This document shows, in pieces, positions 1 to 8,261 of a stretch of 10,605 bases of DNA; within the stretch, counting starts at the first letter, position 1; every line of letters begins with the position of its first letter. Source of the stretch: an uncultured Lachnospiraceae bacterium. Its GTDB lineage: Bacteria; Bacillota; Clostridia; Lachnospirales; Lachnospiraceae. The notes beneath the pieces are model-generated. The model saw only the letters and a program-made list of their open reading frames with translations. It was not told the origin of the DNA and searched no databases. The stretch is from the NCBI GenBank assembly GCA_905236615.1, contig CAJORC010000010.1, positions 1 through 10,605 on the forward strand, given 5' to 3'. Both the position numbers and the translations under genes were made by a program.

Positions 1-1
1 G

Positions 2-91
2 ATGCCTGACCTCAATGCAGCTTCTCTTGAAGCAGCAATGAGCATGATTGCCGGCACTGCAAGATCAATGGGTGTCGAGGTAGAGAAGTAA
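2..91 (+). CDS. rplK: 50S ribosomal protein L11, C-terminal 29 residues (5' end outside window)
   Basis: The open frame from base 2 ends at TAA (89-91) and encodes the last 29 residues of a protein. They include the motif EAAMSMIAGTARSMG, which matches the conserved C-terminal end of L11 (family pattern IxGTARSMG). L11 binds 23S rRNA in the GTPase-associated centre of the 50S subunit. The fragment lies directly before rplA, as expected for the widespread rplK-rplA pair. Its stop codon overlaps the Shine-Dalgarno of rplA, so the two are almost certainly co-transcribed and probably translationally coupled. The start, the promoter and any L1-binding autoregulatory leader lie upstream of the window. 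Confidence 0.93.
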   Translation: MPDLNAASLEAAMSMIAGTARSMGVEVEK

Positions 92-105
92 GGAGGAGCT
101 GACAG

Positions 106-795
106 ATGAAACACGGAAAGAAGTATGTTGAAGCAGCTAAGAACATTGAGCGCGCTAAGCAGTACGAGCCCGCTGAGGCTATGGAGCTTGTAAAGAAGGC
201 TGCAACAGCTAAATTTGATGAGACAATAGAAGTTCATATCAGAACAGGTTGTGACGGACGTCACGCTGACCAGCAGGTTCGTGGAGCAGTTGTACTTCCT
301 CACGGTACAGGACGTAAGGTTAGAGTTCTTGTATTCGCTAAGGGTGCAAAGCTTGACGAGGCACAGGCTGCAGGCGCAGATTTTGTTGGCGGCGAGGAGC
401 TTATTCCCAAGATTCAGAACGAGGGATGGCTTGACTTTGATGTTGTAGTTGCAACACCTGACATGATGGGTGTAGTAGGACGTTTAGGTAAGGTTCTCGG
501 TCCTAAGGGACTTATGCCGAACCCCAAGGCAGGCACAGTTACTATGGATGTAGCTAAGGCTATTGCTGATATCAAGGCTGGTAAAGTTGAGTACAGACTT
601 GACAAGGCTAATATCATTCATGTACCTGTTGGAAAGGCTTCATTCAGCGCTGAGCAGCTTAAAGAGAACTTTGACGCTCTTATTTCAGCTATTTCAAAAG
701 CAAGACCTTCAACACTTAAGGGTCAGTATATGAAGAGCATTTCAGTTGCTCCCACAATGGGCCCCGGTGTCAAGGTTGTGGCAAACAGATATTAA
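106..795 (+). CDS. rplA: 50S ribosomal protein L1
   Basis: This 229-residue protein has the normal length for bacterial L1. L1 forms the mobile L1 stalk of the 50S subunit, which helps eject deacylated tRNA, and in many bacteria it represses its own operon by binding the rplK leader. The L1 signature is at residues 125-143 ([19 protein letters not shown]), and the protein opens with the typical [11 protein letters not shown]. The start is well supported: AGGAGGAG at 91-98 overlaps the rplK stop and sits 7 nt before ATG 106. A strong intrinsic terminator follows the stop, so the rplKA transcript ends here rather than running into rplJ-rplL. Confidence 0.98.
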   Translation: MKHGKKYVEAAKNIERAKQYEPAEAMELVKKAATAKFDETIEVHIRTGCDGRHADQQVRGAVVLPHGTGRKVRVLVFAKGAKLDEAQAAGADFVGGEELIPKIQNEGWLDFDVVVATPDMMGVVGRLGKVLGPKGLMPNPKAGTVTMDVAKAIADIKAGKVEYRLDKANIIHVPVGKASFSAEQLKENFDALISAISKARPSTLKGQYMKSISVAPTMGPGVKVVANRY

Positions 796-815
796 TTTAT
801 ACGCATGAAATTTAT

Positions 816-849
816 AAAAAGACTTCGGGGAATCCTCGGAGTCTTTTTT
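816..849 (+). terminator. Intrinsic terminator after rplA
   Basis: A 10-bp stem pairs 821-830 (GACTTCGGGG) with 834-843 (CCTCGGAGTC), with two G-T wobbles and a 3-nt AAT loop. TTTTTT follows at 844-849. The A-run at 816-820 lengthens the stem and supplies a short T-run on the opposite strand, so the element could also stop - strand transcription, although no - strand gene is seen here. It closes the rplKA unit and separates it from the next pair of genes. Confidence 0.93.
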
Positions 850-898
850 GTCAACTTTTAGGAAGATAAAACATATATTATAAAGAGGTGGTTTTCGG

Positions 899-1387
899 AT
901 GGGAAATGTTTCGAACCGTGAGATAGAGAGAAAATGGCTGGTGAAGAAGATGCCCGGGAATCTGGAGAATTATAAATGCCTTCTGATCGAACAGGCATAT
1001 CTGTGCGATTCACCAACTGTAAGGGTAAGGAAAGAAAATGATGAATACTATCTGACCTACAAGGGTTCGAAGGATATGCAGGGAAACAGCGACATATCTC
1101 ATGATGAATATAATCTGCCTCTTGATGAGATTTCTTATGGCAGACTCTTAAAAAAACACGATGGACGCATAATCAGAAAGAAAAGGTATCTTATACCTCT
1201 GGAGAAGGGACTGACTGCGGAACTTGATGTTTTTGAAGGTGAACTGGCGCCCCTGACTGTTGTTGAAGTGGAATTCGACAGTCTGGAAGAGGCAATGAAC
1301 TATGAAGCACCGGACTGGTTTGGAGAGGATGTTTCATCAGACAAAAAATATAAAAATTCTTATATGGCGATGGGAGGTATCCAATGA
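899..1387 (+). CDS. CYTH-domain (triphosphate tunnel metalloenzyme) family protein
   Basis: The 162-residue protein consists of a single CYTH domain. Visible signature residues are the N-terminal ExExK motif (E8, E10, K12 in EIERKWLV), R42 and R44 (VRVRK), K55 (LTYKG), the KKRY strand at 94-97, E108-x-D110 (ELDVFEGE) and E123-x-E125 (VEVEF). These acidic and basic residues line the eight-stranded tunnel of the family, where acidic side chains bind divalent metal and basic ones bind triphosphate. Short bacterial members of this COG2954-like group have been shown to be tripolyphosphatases; that activity here is an inference and the true substrate is unknown. No CHAD domain is attached. ATG 899 is preceded by AGAGGTGG (884-891). 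The gene overlaps the next by 4 nt (ATGA). Confidence 0.88.
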   Translation: MGNVSNREIERKWLVKKMPGNLENYKCLLIEQAYLCDSPTVRVRKENDEYYLTYKGSKDMQGNSDISHDEYNLPLDEISYGRLLKKHDGRIIRKKRYLIPLEKGLTAELDVFEGELAPLTVVEVEFDSLEEAMNYEAPDWFGEDVSSDKKYKNSYMAMGGIQ

Positions 1388-1938
1388 CGAAAAATGTAGC
1401 GGTATTTTTAGCTGATGGTTTTGAGGAAGTTGAGGCACTTACGCCGATAGACATGCTTAGAAGGGCAGGAGCAGATGTTACAACTGTTTCGATAAAAGAC
1501 AGCCTTGATATAAATGCGTCGCATAATATTGTGATAAAAGCGGATAAGCTTTTTGAGGAAGTTGATTTTGGCAGAATGGATATGTTTATCCTGCCGGGAG
1601 GAGGGCTCGGAACTGAAAATCTTGAGAAATGCGAGAAGCTTCTTGAACTTTTGAAAAAGGCCGATGCAGAAGAGAAATTTATCTCAGCTATCTGCGCAGC
1701 TCCCAGAGTTCTCGGAAAACTTGGACTGCTCAAGGGCCGCAGGGCAACCAGCTATCCCGGAAATGAGAAATACCTTGAAGGAGCCGAATACTGTCCTGAT
1801 GATAAAGCTGTAACCGATGGAAGATTTGTTACTGCCAGGGGAATGGGTGCCGCAATAGAGTTTGGCTCTGCAGTTATCGCGCAGCTTTTTGGAGTGGAAA
1901 AAGCGCTTGAAATAGAAAAACAAATACAGTTTATCTAA
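1384..1938 (+). CDS. DJ-1/PfpI-family protein (YajL/DJ-1-like subgroup)
   Basis: The 184-residue cytosolic protein covers the full DJ-1/PfpI fold. It opens with VAVFLADGFEEVEALTPIDMLRRAG, in pieces matching the DJ-1 pattern; E17 corresponds to the conserved glutamate of human DJ-1 (E18). The nucleophilic-elbow cysteine is C104 in the motif AICAAPRVL, equivalent to DJ-1 C106. ATSYPG (121-126) and VTARGMGAAIEFG near the C-terminus are also typical. Family members are described as redox-responsive chaperones, and glyoxalase or deglycase activity is reported but debated, so the exact role is open. ATG 1384 overlaps the upstream CYTH stop (ATGA) and has GGGAGGT just before it, implying translational coupling. 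No terminator is visible between this gene and tig. Confidence 0.9.
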   Translation: MTKNVAVFLADGFEEVEALTPIDMLRRAGADVTTVSIKDSLDINASHNIVIKADKLFEEVDFGRMDMFILPGGGLGTENLEKCEKLLELLKKADAEEKFISAICAAPRVLGKLGLLKGRRATSYPGNEKYLEGAEYCPDDKAVTDGRFVTARGMGAAIEFGSAVIAQLFGVEKALEIEKQIQFI

Positions 1939-1946
1939 TATTTAGC

Positions 1947-1975
1947 TGGATATTTTATACTTGCTATGTTATACT
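1947..1975 (+). promoter_or_regulatory. Sigma-A-type promoter for the tig operon
   Basis: A -10 box TATACT lies at 1970-1975 (5 of 6 to consensus), preceded by an extended -10 TG at 1967-1968. A -35-like TGGATA lies at 1947-1952 (4 of 6) with an exact 17-nt spacer. Transcription would begin near 1982 and give a leader of roughly 60 nt before the tig start. Its position between the DJ-1 gene and tig makes it the natural entry point for the tig-clpP-clpX-lon-ysxC unit. No CIRCE or CtsR-type operator is visible nearby. Confidence 0.7.
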
Positions 1976-1986
1976 GTTTAAGTTAT

Positions 1987-2013
1987 GACTCGTATTGTAA
2001 TTATGTATGAGTT
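1987..2013 (+). other. Stem-loop in the tig 5' leader
   Basis: GACTCGTA (1987-1994) can pair with TATGAGTT (2006-2013), with two G-T wobbles and an 11-nt loop. It would start about 5 nt from the predicted 5' end of the tig transcript and finish about 15 nt before the Shine-Dalgarno. A hairpin at the extreme 5' end often protects mRNA from decay. That role is inference, and the stem is only moderately stable. Confidence 0.4.
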
Positions 2014-2027
2014 TTAGTAAAACCCGT

Positions 2028-2034
2028 TGGAGGA
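2028..2034 (+). promoter_or_regulatory. Ribosome binding site that fixes the tig start
   Basis: TGGAGGA at 2028-2034 is a strong Shine-Dalgarno located 10 nt before ATG 2045. An in-frame TTG at 2027 would lie on top of this site and would add six non-homologous residues (MEERRK), so ATG 2045 is the better start. The GFRKG signature then falls at residues 43-47, as in E. coli trigger factor. Confidence 0.8.
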
Positions 2035-2044
2035 AAGAAGAAAG

Positions 2045-3346
2045 ATGAGTTTACAGGTAGAAAAGTTAGAGCACAATATGGCAAAACTTACGATAGAGGC
2101 ATCTGCAGAAGATTTTGAAAAGGCTGTTCAGAATGCATATCTTAAGAATAGAGGAAAGATTTCAATTCCCGGTTTCCGTAAGGGAAAGGCACCTCGTCAG
2201 ATCATCGAGAAGATGTATGGCGTAGGCGTTTTCTATGAAGATGCTGCAAATGAGCTTATACCTCAGGCATACAGAGAAGCAGTTGAAGGAAATGACGAAC
2301 TTGATATCGTTTCAAGACCTTCTATCGATGTTACACAGATGGAGAAGGGCAAGTCATTCATCTTTACTGCTGAAGTAGCACTTAATCCCGAAATCGAGCT
2401 TGGCAAATACAAGGGTGTTAAGGTAACTAAGGTTTCAACTGAGGTTACTGATGAGGAAGTTACCGAAGCAGTTGACCGTGAGAGAGAAAGAAACGCAAGA
2501 AATGTAGAAGTTACAGACAGAGCTGTTCAGGATAAGGACATTGTAACTATCGATTTCGAAGGATTTGTAGACGGCGTTGCTTTTGATGGCGGTAAGGGAA
2601 CAGATTACGACCTTACGATCGGTTCACATTCATTCATCGACACATTTGAAGACCAGCTTATCGGCAAGAACATCGGTGATGAGTGCGAAGTTAATGTTAC
2701 ATTCCCTGAGCAGTATCAGGAAGAGTCACTTCAGGGCAAGCCTGCAATGTTCAAGGTAGCAGTTAAGGCTATCAAGGAGAAGCAGATGCCTGAAGCTGAT
2801 GATGAGTTCGCATCAGATGTTTCTGAGTTTGAGACAATAGCTGAATACAGAGAAGACCTTAAGAAGAAGCTTACAGAGAAGAAGGAAGCTGAAGCAAAGG
2901 CTCAGAAAGAGGATGAAGCTATAAAGGCAATCGTTGCTGATTCAAACATGGATATTCCTGCAGCTATGATCGAGACTGAGGCTGAGCAGCTTGTTGAGAA
3001 TTATGCTATGAGACTTCAGCAGCAGGGACTCTCAATGGATATGTATATGAAGTATACAGGTCTTACAAGAGAGAAGCTTCTTGACCAGATGAAGGAGCAG
3101 GCAAGCAAGAACATCGAGGCAAGACTTGTACTTGAGGCTGTAGTTAAGGCTGAAAACCTTGAAGCAAGTGATGAAGAGCTTGATGCTGAAATCGAAAAGA
3201 TGGCTAAGCAGTACGATATGGAGACTGAGAAGCTTAAGAAGGTAATGGGCGAGAGAGAGATAAAGGCAGTAAGAAGCGATCTTGCTATGCAGAAGGCAGT
3301 TGATCTTATCCTCGCTAATGTAGAAGAAACCGAAAAGAAAGACTGA
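2045..3346 (+). CDS. tig: Trigger factor, ribosome-associated chaperone and prolyl isomerase
   Basis: The 433-residue protein has the usual trigger-factor length. The N-terminal ribosome-binding domain carries the GFRKGKAP signature, with GFRKG at residues 43-47, the loop that docks on L23 at the exit tunnel. An FKBP-like peptidyl-prolyl isomerase domain spans about 160-245 (begins [13 protein letters not shown], contains the [17 protein letters not shown] stretch). The helical, Glu/Lys-rich C-terminal chaperone arms fill about 246-433. It shields nascent chains as they leave the ribosome. It is the first gene of the protein-quality-control operon, with its own promoter at 1947-1975 and a 32-nt gap to clpP. 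Nothing is truncated or missing. Confidence 0.97.
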   Translation: MSLQVEKLEHNMAKLTIEASAEDFEKAVQNAYLKNRGKISIPGFRKGKAPRQIIEKMYGVGVFYEDAANELIPQAYREAVEGNDELDIVSRPSIDVTQMEKGKSFIFTAEVALNPEIELGKYKGVKVTKVSTEVTDEEVTEAVDRERERNARNVEVTDRAVQDKDIVTIDFEGFVDGVAFDGGKGTDYDLTIGSHSFIDTFEDQLIGKNIGDECEVNVTFPEQYQEESLQGKPAMFKVAVKAIKEKQMPEADDEFASDVSEFETIAEYREDLKKKLTEKKEAEAKAQKEDEAIKAIVADSNMDIPAAMIETEAEQLVENYAMRLQQQGLSMDMYMKYTGLTREKLLDQMKEQASKNIEARLVLEAVVKAENLEASDEELDAEIEKMAKQYDMETEKLKKVMGEREIKAVRSDLAMQKAVDLILANVEETEKKD

Positions 3347-3378
3347 TATTTGCAGTCCAGAGACAGGAGGTTGAAAAT

Positions 3379-3987
3379 ATGTTAGTACCGACCGTCATAG
3401 AGACCAGCAACCGCGGTGAAAGAGCTTATGATATTTATTCAAGGCTTTTGAAGGAAAGAATCATTTTCCTCGGGGATGAGGTTAATGATCAGACAGCGGG
3501 ACTGGTCGTAGCACAGATGCTGTTTCTTGAAAGTGAAGATCCTGACAAGGATATCCATTTTTACATTGACAGCCCCGGTGGTTCAGTAACCGCCGGAATG
3601 GCTATTTACGATACAATGAACTATGTTAAGTGTGATGTCTCAACTATCTGCATAGGTATGGCAGCATCCATGGGTGCTTTTCTCCTTTCAGGTGGTGCCA
3701 AGGGCAAGAGATATGCACTTCCCAATGCTGAGATCATGATCCACCAGCCTTTAGGCGGTACTCAGGGTCAGGCATCAGAGATTGAGATCGCAGCAAAGCA
3801 TATCCTTAGAACTAAGGAGAAGCTTAACAGGATCCTTGCCGAAAACTGCGGAAAGCCTTATGAGGAGATCGCAAAGGATACAGACAGGGATAACTGGAAG
3901 ACAGCAGAAGAGGCCAAGGAATATGGTCTCATTGATGAGATAGTAGTCAGCCGTAAAGCTCACGAAGATACGAAGGATAAAGAATAA
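3379..3987 (+). CDS. clpP: ATP-dependent Clp protease, proteolytic subunit ClpP
   Basis: The 202-residue serine peptidase forms the tetradecameric barrel of ClpXP. The catalytic triad is visible: S97 in [10 protein letters not shown]122 in [10 protein letters not shown] and D171 in DTDRDNW. The oxyanion-loop motif SPGGSVTAG is at residues 65-73. The N-terminus [21 protein letters not shown] in pieces matches the family, including the VPTVIE start of mature ClpP, so little or no propeptide is present. ATG 3379 follows a strong AGGAGG (3365-3370) with an 8-nt spacer. It lies 32 nt after tig and its TAA directly abuts the clpX ATG, so ClpP and its unfoldase are made together. Confidence 0.98.
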   Translation: MLVPTVIETSNRGERAYDIYSRLLKERIIFLGDEVNDQTAGLVVAQMLFLESEDPDKDIHFYIDSPGGSVTAGMAIYDTMNYVKCDVSTICIGMAASMGAFLLSGGAKGKRYALPNAEIMIHQPLGGTQGQASEIEIAAKHILRTKEKLNRILAENCGKPYEEIAKDTDRDNWKTAEEAKEYGLIDEIVVSRKAHEDTKDKE

Positions 3988-5247
3988 ATGGCAAAGAATT
4001 CAGATGGGAAGGTAAGATGCTCTTTTTGCAATAAAACGCAGGATCAGGTAAGAAAACTTATCGCAGGTCCTAACGGTGCTTATATTTGTGATGAATGTAT
4101 CGCTATATGTGCTGACATTATTGAAGAAGAGATGGAGGACGATGTAACAGCAGGTTTTGGAGCCTCAAATATTAACCTTTTAAAACCCAGAGAAATTCAT
4201 GATTTCTTAAATGAATATATTGTAGGACAGGAAGAGGCTAAAAAAGTTCTTTCCGTTGCGGTTTATAATCATTACAAGAGGATTATGTCTTCGAGTGACT
4301 CGGATGTTGAGCTTCAGAAAAGTAATATCCTGATGCTGGGACCTACCGGTTCGGGAAAGACTCTTCTTGCGCAGACACTTGCAAAGATAATCAATGTTCC
4401 TTTTGCAATAGCGGATGCAACCTCGCTTACTGAGGCTGGTTATGTCGGAGAGGACGTTGAGAATATTCTCTTAAAACTTATACAGGCTGCAGACTACGAT
4501 GTTGAGAGAGCTCAGATTGGTATTATATATATCGATGAGGTAGATAAGATCACCCGTAAGGGAGAGAATGTTTCTATCACCCGTGATGTTTCAGGTGAAG
4601 GTGTACAGCAGGCACTCTTAAAGATTCTTGAGGGAACGCTTGCTTCAGTACCGCCGCAGGGTGGAAGAAAACATCCTCATCAGGAGCTTATTCAGATAGA
4701 TACGACAAATATCCTCTTTATATGCGGAGGAGCGTTTGAAGGTCTTGACAACATTATAGAGACACGACTTGACAGGAAATCCATTGGATTTAATGCCGAG
4801 CTTGGAAAGAAGAAGGAAGAAAGCGTAGGAGAAGCTTTCCACAAGGTTCTTCCTGAGGATCTGACGAAGTTTGGTCTTATCCCTGAGCTTGTTGGACGTC
4901 TTCCGATAAATGTTGCGCTGGATAATCTTGACAGGGATGCTCTTGTCAGAATTCTTACAGAGCCTAAGAATGCCATCACGAGACAGTTCGTAAAAATGAT
5001 GGATTTCGATGATGTCAAACTTAAGTTTGAAGATGCAGCTATCGAAGCTATTGCTGACAAGGCCATCGAGAGGAATACCGGTGCGAGAGGATTGCGTTCG
5101 ATTATTGAGTCGGTTATGACAGACATTATGTACAATGTTCCGTCAGACGAGACAATATGCGAAGTTATTGTAACAAAAGAAGCAGTGGAGGGGTCCAGCG
5201 CTCCTTTAGTGGTTCATTTTGAAGAAAAAGAGAAGAGAGCCAGATAA
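3988..5247 (+). CDS. clpX: ATP-dependent Clp protease, ATP-binding unfoldase subunit ClpX
   Basis: This 419-residue AAA+ protein shows every ClpX landmark. The N-terminal zinc-binding domain has C11, C14, C34 and C37. Walker A is GPTGSGKT (118-125) and Walker B is IIYIDE (179-184). The pore-1 loop is GYVG (151-154), the pore entry loop RKH (227-229), the ClpP-docking loop IGF (266-268), and the sensor-2 region GARGLR (365-370). It unfolds tagged substrates and threads them into ClpP. The start codon directly follows the clpP stop (TAAATG). Its ribosome binding site (GAAGGA, 3972-3977) lies inside clpP, so translational coupling is likely. A hairpin follows before lon. Confidence 0.98.
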   Translation: MAKNSDGKVRCSFCNKTQDQVRKLIAGPNGAYICDECIAICADIIEEEMEDDVTAGFGASNINLLKPREIHDFLNEYIVGQEEAKKVLSVAVYNHYKRIMSSSDSDVELQKSNILMLGPTGSGKTLLAQTLAKIINVPFAIADATSLTEAGYVGEDVENILLKLIQAADYDVERAQIGIIYIDEVDKITRKGENVSITRDVSGEGVQQALLKILEGTLASVPPQGGRKHPHQELIQIDTTNILFICGGAFEGLDNIIETRLDRKSIGFNAELGKKKEESVGEAFHKVLPEDLTKFGLIPELVGRLPINVALDNLDRDALVRILTEPKNAITRQFVKMMDFDDVKLKFEDAAIEAIADKAIERNTGARGLRSIIESVMTDIMYNVPSDETICEVIVTKEAVEGSSAPLVVHFEEKEKRAR

Positions 5248-5250
5248 TAC

Positions 5251-5292
5251 TGGCATAATATAAGGCGGCCGCTGGTGAAGTGGTCGCCTTAT
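5251..5292 (+). promoter_or_regulatory. GC-rich hairpin between clpX and lon, with an extended -10-like sequence at its base
   Basis: Bases 5260-5273 pair with 5279-5292 in an uninterrupted 14-bp stem (two G-T wobbles, e.g. G5268-T5284) closed by a 5-nt GGTGA loop. No T-run follows on either strand (ATGTAATTAG comes after on the + strand), so it is not a typical intrinsic terminator. Immediately before it, TGGCATAAT (5251-5259) looks like an extended -10 (TG-n-CATAAT), but no -35 is visible at 17 nt. Likely roles are an RNA stability or processing element dividing clpX and lon expression, or the 5' hairpin of a lon-specific transcript. Both are inferences. The hairpin itself is certain in the sequence. 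Confidence 0.55.
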
Positions 5293-5311
5293 GTAATTAG
5301 AGGAGCTTAAT

Positions 5312-7675
5312 ATGACAAAAAACGTAAAGACTTTGCCGTGTGTGGTGATTGCCGGCATGACATTGCTGCCTGACGTTATTATCCATTTTGATCTCCAGCG
5401 TGGCGGCTCACTTAGCGGCGTTAATGCGGCAATGCTTGGGAGTCAGGAAATATTTATAGTAACAAGAAAAAACGACGATGCAGAACAGCCGGGTATTGAT
5501 GATCTTTATAAGATAGGAACGATTGCGAAAGTCCGTCAGATTGTGAAGATGCCTGATAACGAAATGCGTGTAATGGTTGAATCGATCGAAAGGGCTGAAA
5601 TAATATCCTTAACCGATAAAGATGATTATGAAGTTGCTGAGGTGCATACCTTTATTGAAGAGACACCTCTGAAGGCTGCTGAAAACAAAGCGATGTGCCG
5701 TGATATCGAGGAACGTTTCTCGGTATTCATTTCATTTTTTCCAAGGGTTGGTAAGTCTTTTGAAAAGCAGCTCAGTTCCATTAAAGATCTGGGACATCTC
5801 TGTGATATAGTTATCGCAAATATGCCGCTGGAATATACGGAGAAACAGCGTGTTCTTGAGGCGTATGATCTTAGGGAACGTTACAGGGTAGTCCGTGAGA
5901 TACTTGATAATGAAACTGAGATAGCAAGGGTAAGGAATGACCTTGCAGAGAAGATACAGATTCGTGTAAACAAGGATCAGAAGGATTATATACTTCGTGA
6001 GCAGCTTCACTATATAAGGGAAGAGCTCGGAGAAGAGAATACGGATGATGATGCTGATAAATATTTGAAACAGTGCGAGAAGCTTAATGCACCGGATGAA
6101 GTAAAAGAGCGTATCCGAAAAGAAATCGACCGCTTTAGAAACACTCCTTCAGGTAGTTCAGAGAGCGGAGTTGAGCAGATATATATTGAAACCCTGCTTG
6201 AAATGCCATGGAACAATTCCTGTGAGGAAAACAAATCTCTTGATAATGCAAAGAATATTCTGGAGAGGGATCATTACGGACTTGATAAAGTGAAAGAACG
6301 TATGCTGGAGTTTCTTGCCGTAAAGAATCTTACGGAGAAAGGACAGAGCCCGATAATCTGTCTGGTAGGACCTCCTGGAACAGGTAAGACTTCCATAGCA
6401 CGTTCCATAGCAGAGTCACTTGGAAGAAAATATATAAGGATATCCCTTGGCGGTGTCAGGGATGAAGCTGAGATCAGAGGTCACAGGAAGACATATATCG
6501 GTGCCATGCCGGGAGTTATAGCGTCCGGACTTCAGCATGCAGGCGTTAATAATCCGTTGTTCCTGCTTGATGAAATAGACAAGGTAAGTACGGAATATCA
6601 GGGTGCTACCGCTTCGGCACTGCTTGAAGTGCTTGATTCAGAGCAGAACAAGGAATTCAGGGATCATTATATAGAAATCCCTATAGATCTTTCAAATGTT
6701 CTTTTCATAGCGACGGCTAATTCAACGGAAAGCATCCCGCGTCCGCTGCTTGACAGAATGGAGATAGTGGAAGTTTCGGGTTATACGGAAAATGAAAAGC
6801 TGCATATAGCAAAAGAACACCTTGTTGCGAAGCAGATTAAGAAGAACGGCCTGAAAAAGTCCAACTTAAAAGTATCCGATAAGGCGCTTCATGCTATTAT
6901 AGACGGATATACAAGGGAAGCCGGAGTACGTTCACTTGAGCGGCGCATAGGTGAAATATGCCGTAAGGTAGCAAAGACGGTGTATAACGGAGAGGCAAAA
7001 TCTGTGTCCGTTACAGAACGGAATTTAAGCAAGTTCCTGGGCAATGTTAAATACTTCCCTGAGGAAGAGGCCGGTAAGAGTGCAGTCGGCATAGTTCGCG
7101 GACTTGCATGGACATCTGTCGGCGGAGTTACTCTCGAGATTGAAGTAAATATAATGCCCGGAAAGGGAGCCCTTGTTCTGACAGGTCAGCTTGGTGATGT
7201 CATGAAGGAGTCGGCTCAGGCAGCGATGACCTATATCCGTTCAATAAGTGATGATTATGGAATTGCTGCATCCTTCTACAAGAGTCACGATTTCCATATC
7301 CATATACCCGAGGGGGCTACACCTAAGGACGGACCTTCAGCCGGAGTGACGATGGCAACAGCGATTTTTTCAGCGGTGACAAAGCTTCCTGCAAAGGGTA
7401 ATGTTGCCATGACCGGAGAGATCACACTTCGCGGAAGAGTACTTCCGATCGGAGGATTGCGTGAAAAGATACTTGCGGCAAAAAATGCAAAGATTTATAC
7501 TGTGCTCGTACCTGACAAAAACAGAAGAGATGTTGATGAAATTTCTGATGAGATCAAAGACGGAGTTGACATCAGGTACATGACGGAAATGAGCGAAGTG
7601 CTTGAGAACGCCATGGAGAGCATGCCGAAGAAAAACAAGGGAGAAAAAAATGATAATAAAAAACGTAGAACTTGA
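5312..7675 (+). CDS. lon: ATP-dependent Lon protease (LonA type)
   Basis: The 787-residue protein has normal LonA architecture and length. An N-terminal substrate-binding LON domain (about 1-200) opens with [24 protein letters not shown] sequence and is followed by a charged coiled-coil region (about 200-300). The AAA+ module has Walker A GPPGTGKT (353-360) and Walker B FLLDE (417-421). The C-terminal protease domain has the Ser-Lys dyad S676 (PKDGPSAG) and K719 (GGLREK), 43 residues apart as in E. coli Lon. It degrades misfolded and short-lived regulatory proteins in the cytosol. ATG 5312 follows AGAGGAG (5299-5305). The protein ends in a basic tail (residues 773-787, rich in Lys, Asn and Arg) encoded where ysxC initiates. 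Confidence 0.98.
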   Translation: MTKNVKTLPCVVIAGMTLLPDVIIHFDLQRGGSLSGVNAAMLGSQEIFIVTRKNDDAEQPGIDDLYKIGTIAKVRQIVKMPDNEMRVMVESIERAEIISLTDKDDYEVAEVHTFIEETPLKAAENKAMCRDIEERFSVFISFFPRVGKSFEKQLSSIKDLGHLCDIVIANMPLEYTEKQRVLEAYDLRERYRVVREILDNETEIARVRNDLAEKIQIRVNKDQKDYILREQLHYIREELGEENTDDDADKYLKQCEKLNAPDEVKERIRKEIDRFRNTPSGSSESGVEQIYIETLLEMPWNNSCEENKSLDNAKNILERDHYGLDKVKERMLEFLAVKNLTEKGQSPIICLVGPPGTGKTSIARSIAESLGRKYIRISLGGVRDEAEIRGHRKTYIGAMPGVIASGLQHAGVNNPLFLLDEIDKVSTEYQGATASALLEVLDSEQNKEFRDHYIEIPIDLSNVLFIATANSTESIPRPLLDRMEIVEVSGYTENEKLHIAKEHLVAKQIKKNGLKKSNLKVSDKALHAIIDGYTREAGVRSLERRIGEICRKVAKTVYNGEAKSVSVTERNLSKFLGNVKYFPEEEAGKSAVGIVRGLAWTSVGGVTLEIEVNIMPGKGALVLTGQLGDVMKESAQAAMTYIRSISDDYGIAASFYKSHDFHIHIPEGATPKDGPSAGVTMATAIFSAVTKLPAKGNVAMTGEITLRGRVLPIGGLREKILAAKNAKIYTVLVPDKNRRDVDEISDEIKDGVDIRYMTEMSEVLENAMESMPKKNKGEKNDNKKRRT
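7637..7643 (+). promoter_or_regulatory. Ribosome binding site for ysxC inside the end of lon
   Basis: AAGGGAG at 7637-7643 lies 6 nt before ATG 7650 and within the lon coding sequence. It supports the internal ATG over the in-frame TTG at 7602, which would add 16 residues unlike the family and has no good site in front of it. Confidence 0.7.
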
Positions 7676-8240
7676 AACGGTAATAGGTGTAACGACAAAA
7701 AAACTCCCTGAAAACACACTTCCGGAGTTTGCTTTTGCAGGCCGCAGTAATGTTGGAAAGTCTTCACTGATAAATGCATTGATCAATCGCAGGTCACTTG
7801 CCCGGGTGTCATCAACACCGGGAAAGACCCAGACCATGAACTTCTACAAGGTAAATAATGAGTTTTATTTTGTAGACCTGCCGGGTTATGGTTATGCAAA
7901 AGTCAAGAGAGATTTCAGGGCTTCATGGGGTCCCATGATCGAGGGATATCTTACCGGATCAAAGCAGCTTAAGGCGGTATTCCTTCTGCTGGATCTTCGC
8001 CGTACACCGAATGAAGACGACATAATGATGTATAACTGGATGGTACAGGCAGGCTTTCATCCGATAATTGTCGCTACAAAAAGCGATAAGATAAAGAAAA
8101 ATGAACTGGAGCGGGCGAAAAACAGTATAAAACAGACGCTCGGAGGAGAAATCTCAAACACATTCTTCACTTTTTCTGCACTGAAAAAGACAGGACGGGA
8201 AGAAATTCTGGATAAGATAGAAGAAATGCTGGCTGAGTAA
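7650..8240 (+). CDS. ysxC: Ribosome biogenesis GTP-binding protein YsxC/EngB
   Basis: With the ATG at 7650 the protein has 196 residues, the usual size of the EngB family. All G motifs are clear: G1 GRSNVGKS (31-38), a G2 threonine in the family segment SSTPGKTQTMNFY, G3 DLPG (76-79, in VDLPGYGYAKV), G4 TKSD (144-147) and G5 SALKKTG from 177. YsxC is a small GTPase needed for late 50S subunit assembly and is usually essential. The gene overlaps the 3' end of lon by 26 nt in a different frame, matching the conserved lon-ysxC neighbourhood of Firmicutes and implying coupled translation. The next gene follows after 21 nt. Confidence 0.97.
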   Translation: MIIKNVELETVIGVTTKKLPENTLPEFAFAGRSNVGKSSLINALINRRSLARVSSTPGKTQTMNFYKVNNEFYFVDLPGYGYAKVKRDFRASWGPMIEGYLTGSKQLKAVFLLLDLRRTPNEDDIMMYNWMVQAGFHPIIVATKSDKIKKNELERAKNSIKQTLGGEISNTFFTFSALKKTGREEILDKIEEMLAE

Positions 8241-8261
8241 TTTATTGAAAGGAAAAATCAG

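Noticed and set aside
848..881. Promoter for the CYTH gene (TTGTCA at 848-853 with TATATT/TATTAT near 874-881)
   Set aside because: The -35 is good (5 of 6), but the spacers to the -10 candidates are 20-22 nt, and a start near 887 would cut into the ribosome binding site. It may still be used, but I cannot support it.
1191..1733. 180-codon open frame on the - strand across the CYTH/DJ-1 junction
   Set aside because: No family resemblance and low-complexity Ser/Pro composition. Both + strand genes over it have clear signatures.
2027..2044. TTG start six codons upstream for trigger factor
   Set aside because: It overlaps the Shine-Dalgarno, and the extra residues do not fit the family; ATG 2045 aligns with known trigger factors.
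4692..5135. 147-codon open frame on the - strand within clpX
   Set aside because: It is Ser-rich with no motif and lies opposite the conserved AAA+ core, so it is a shadow frame.
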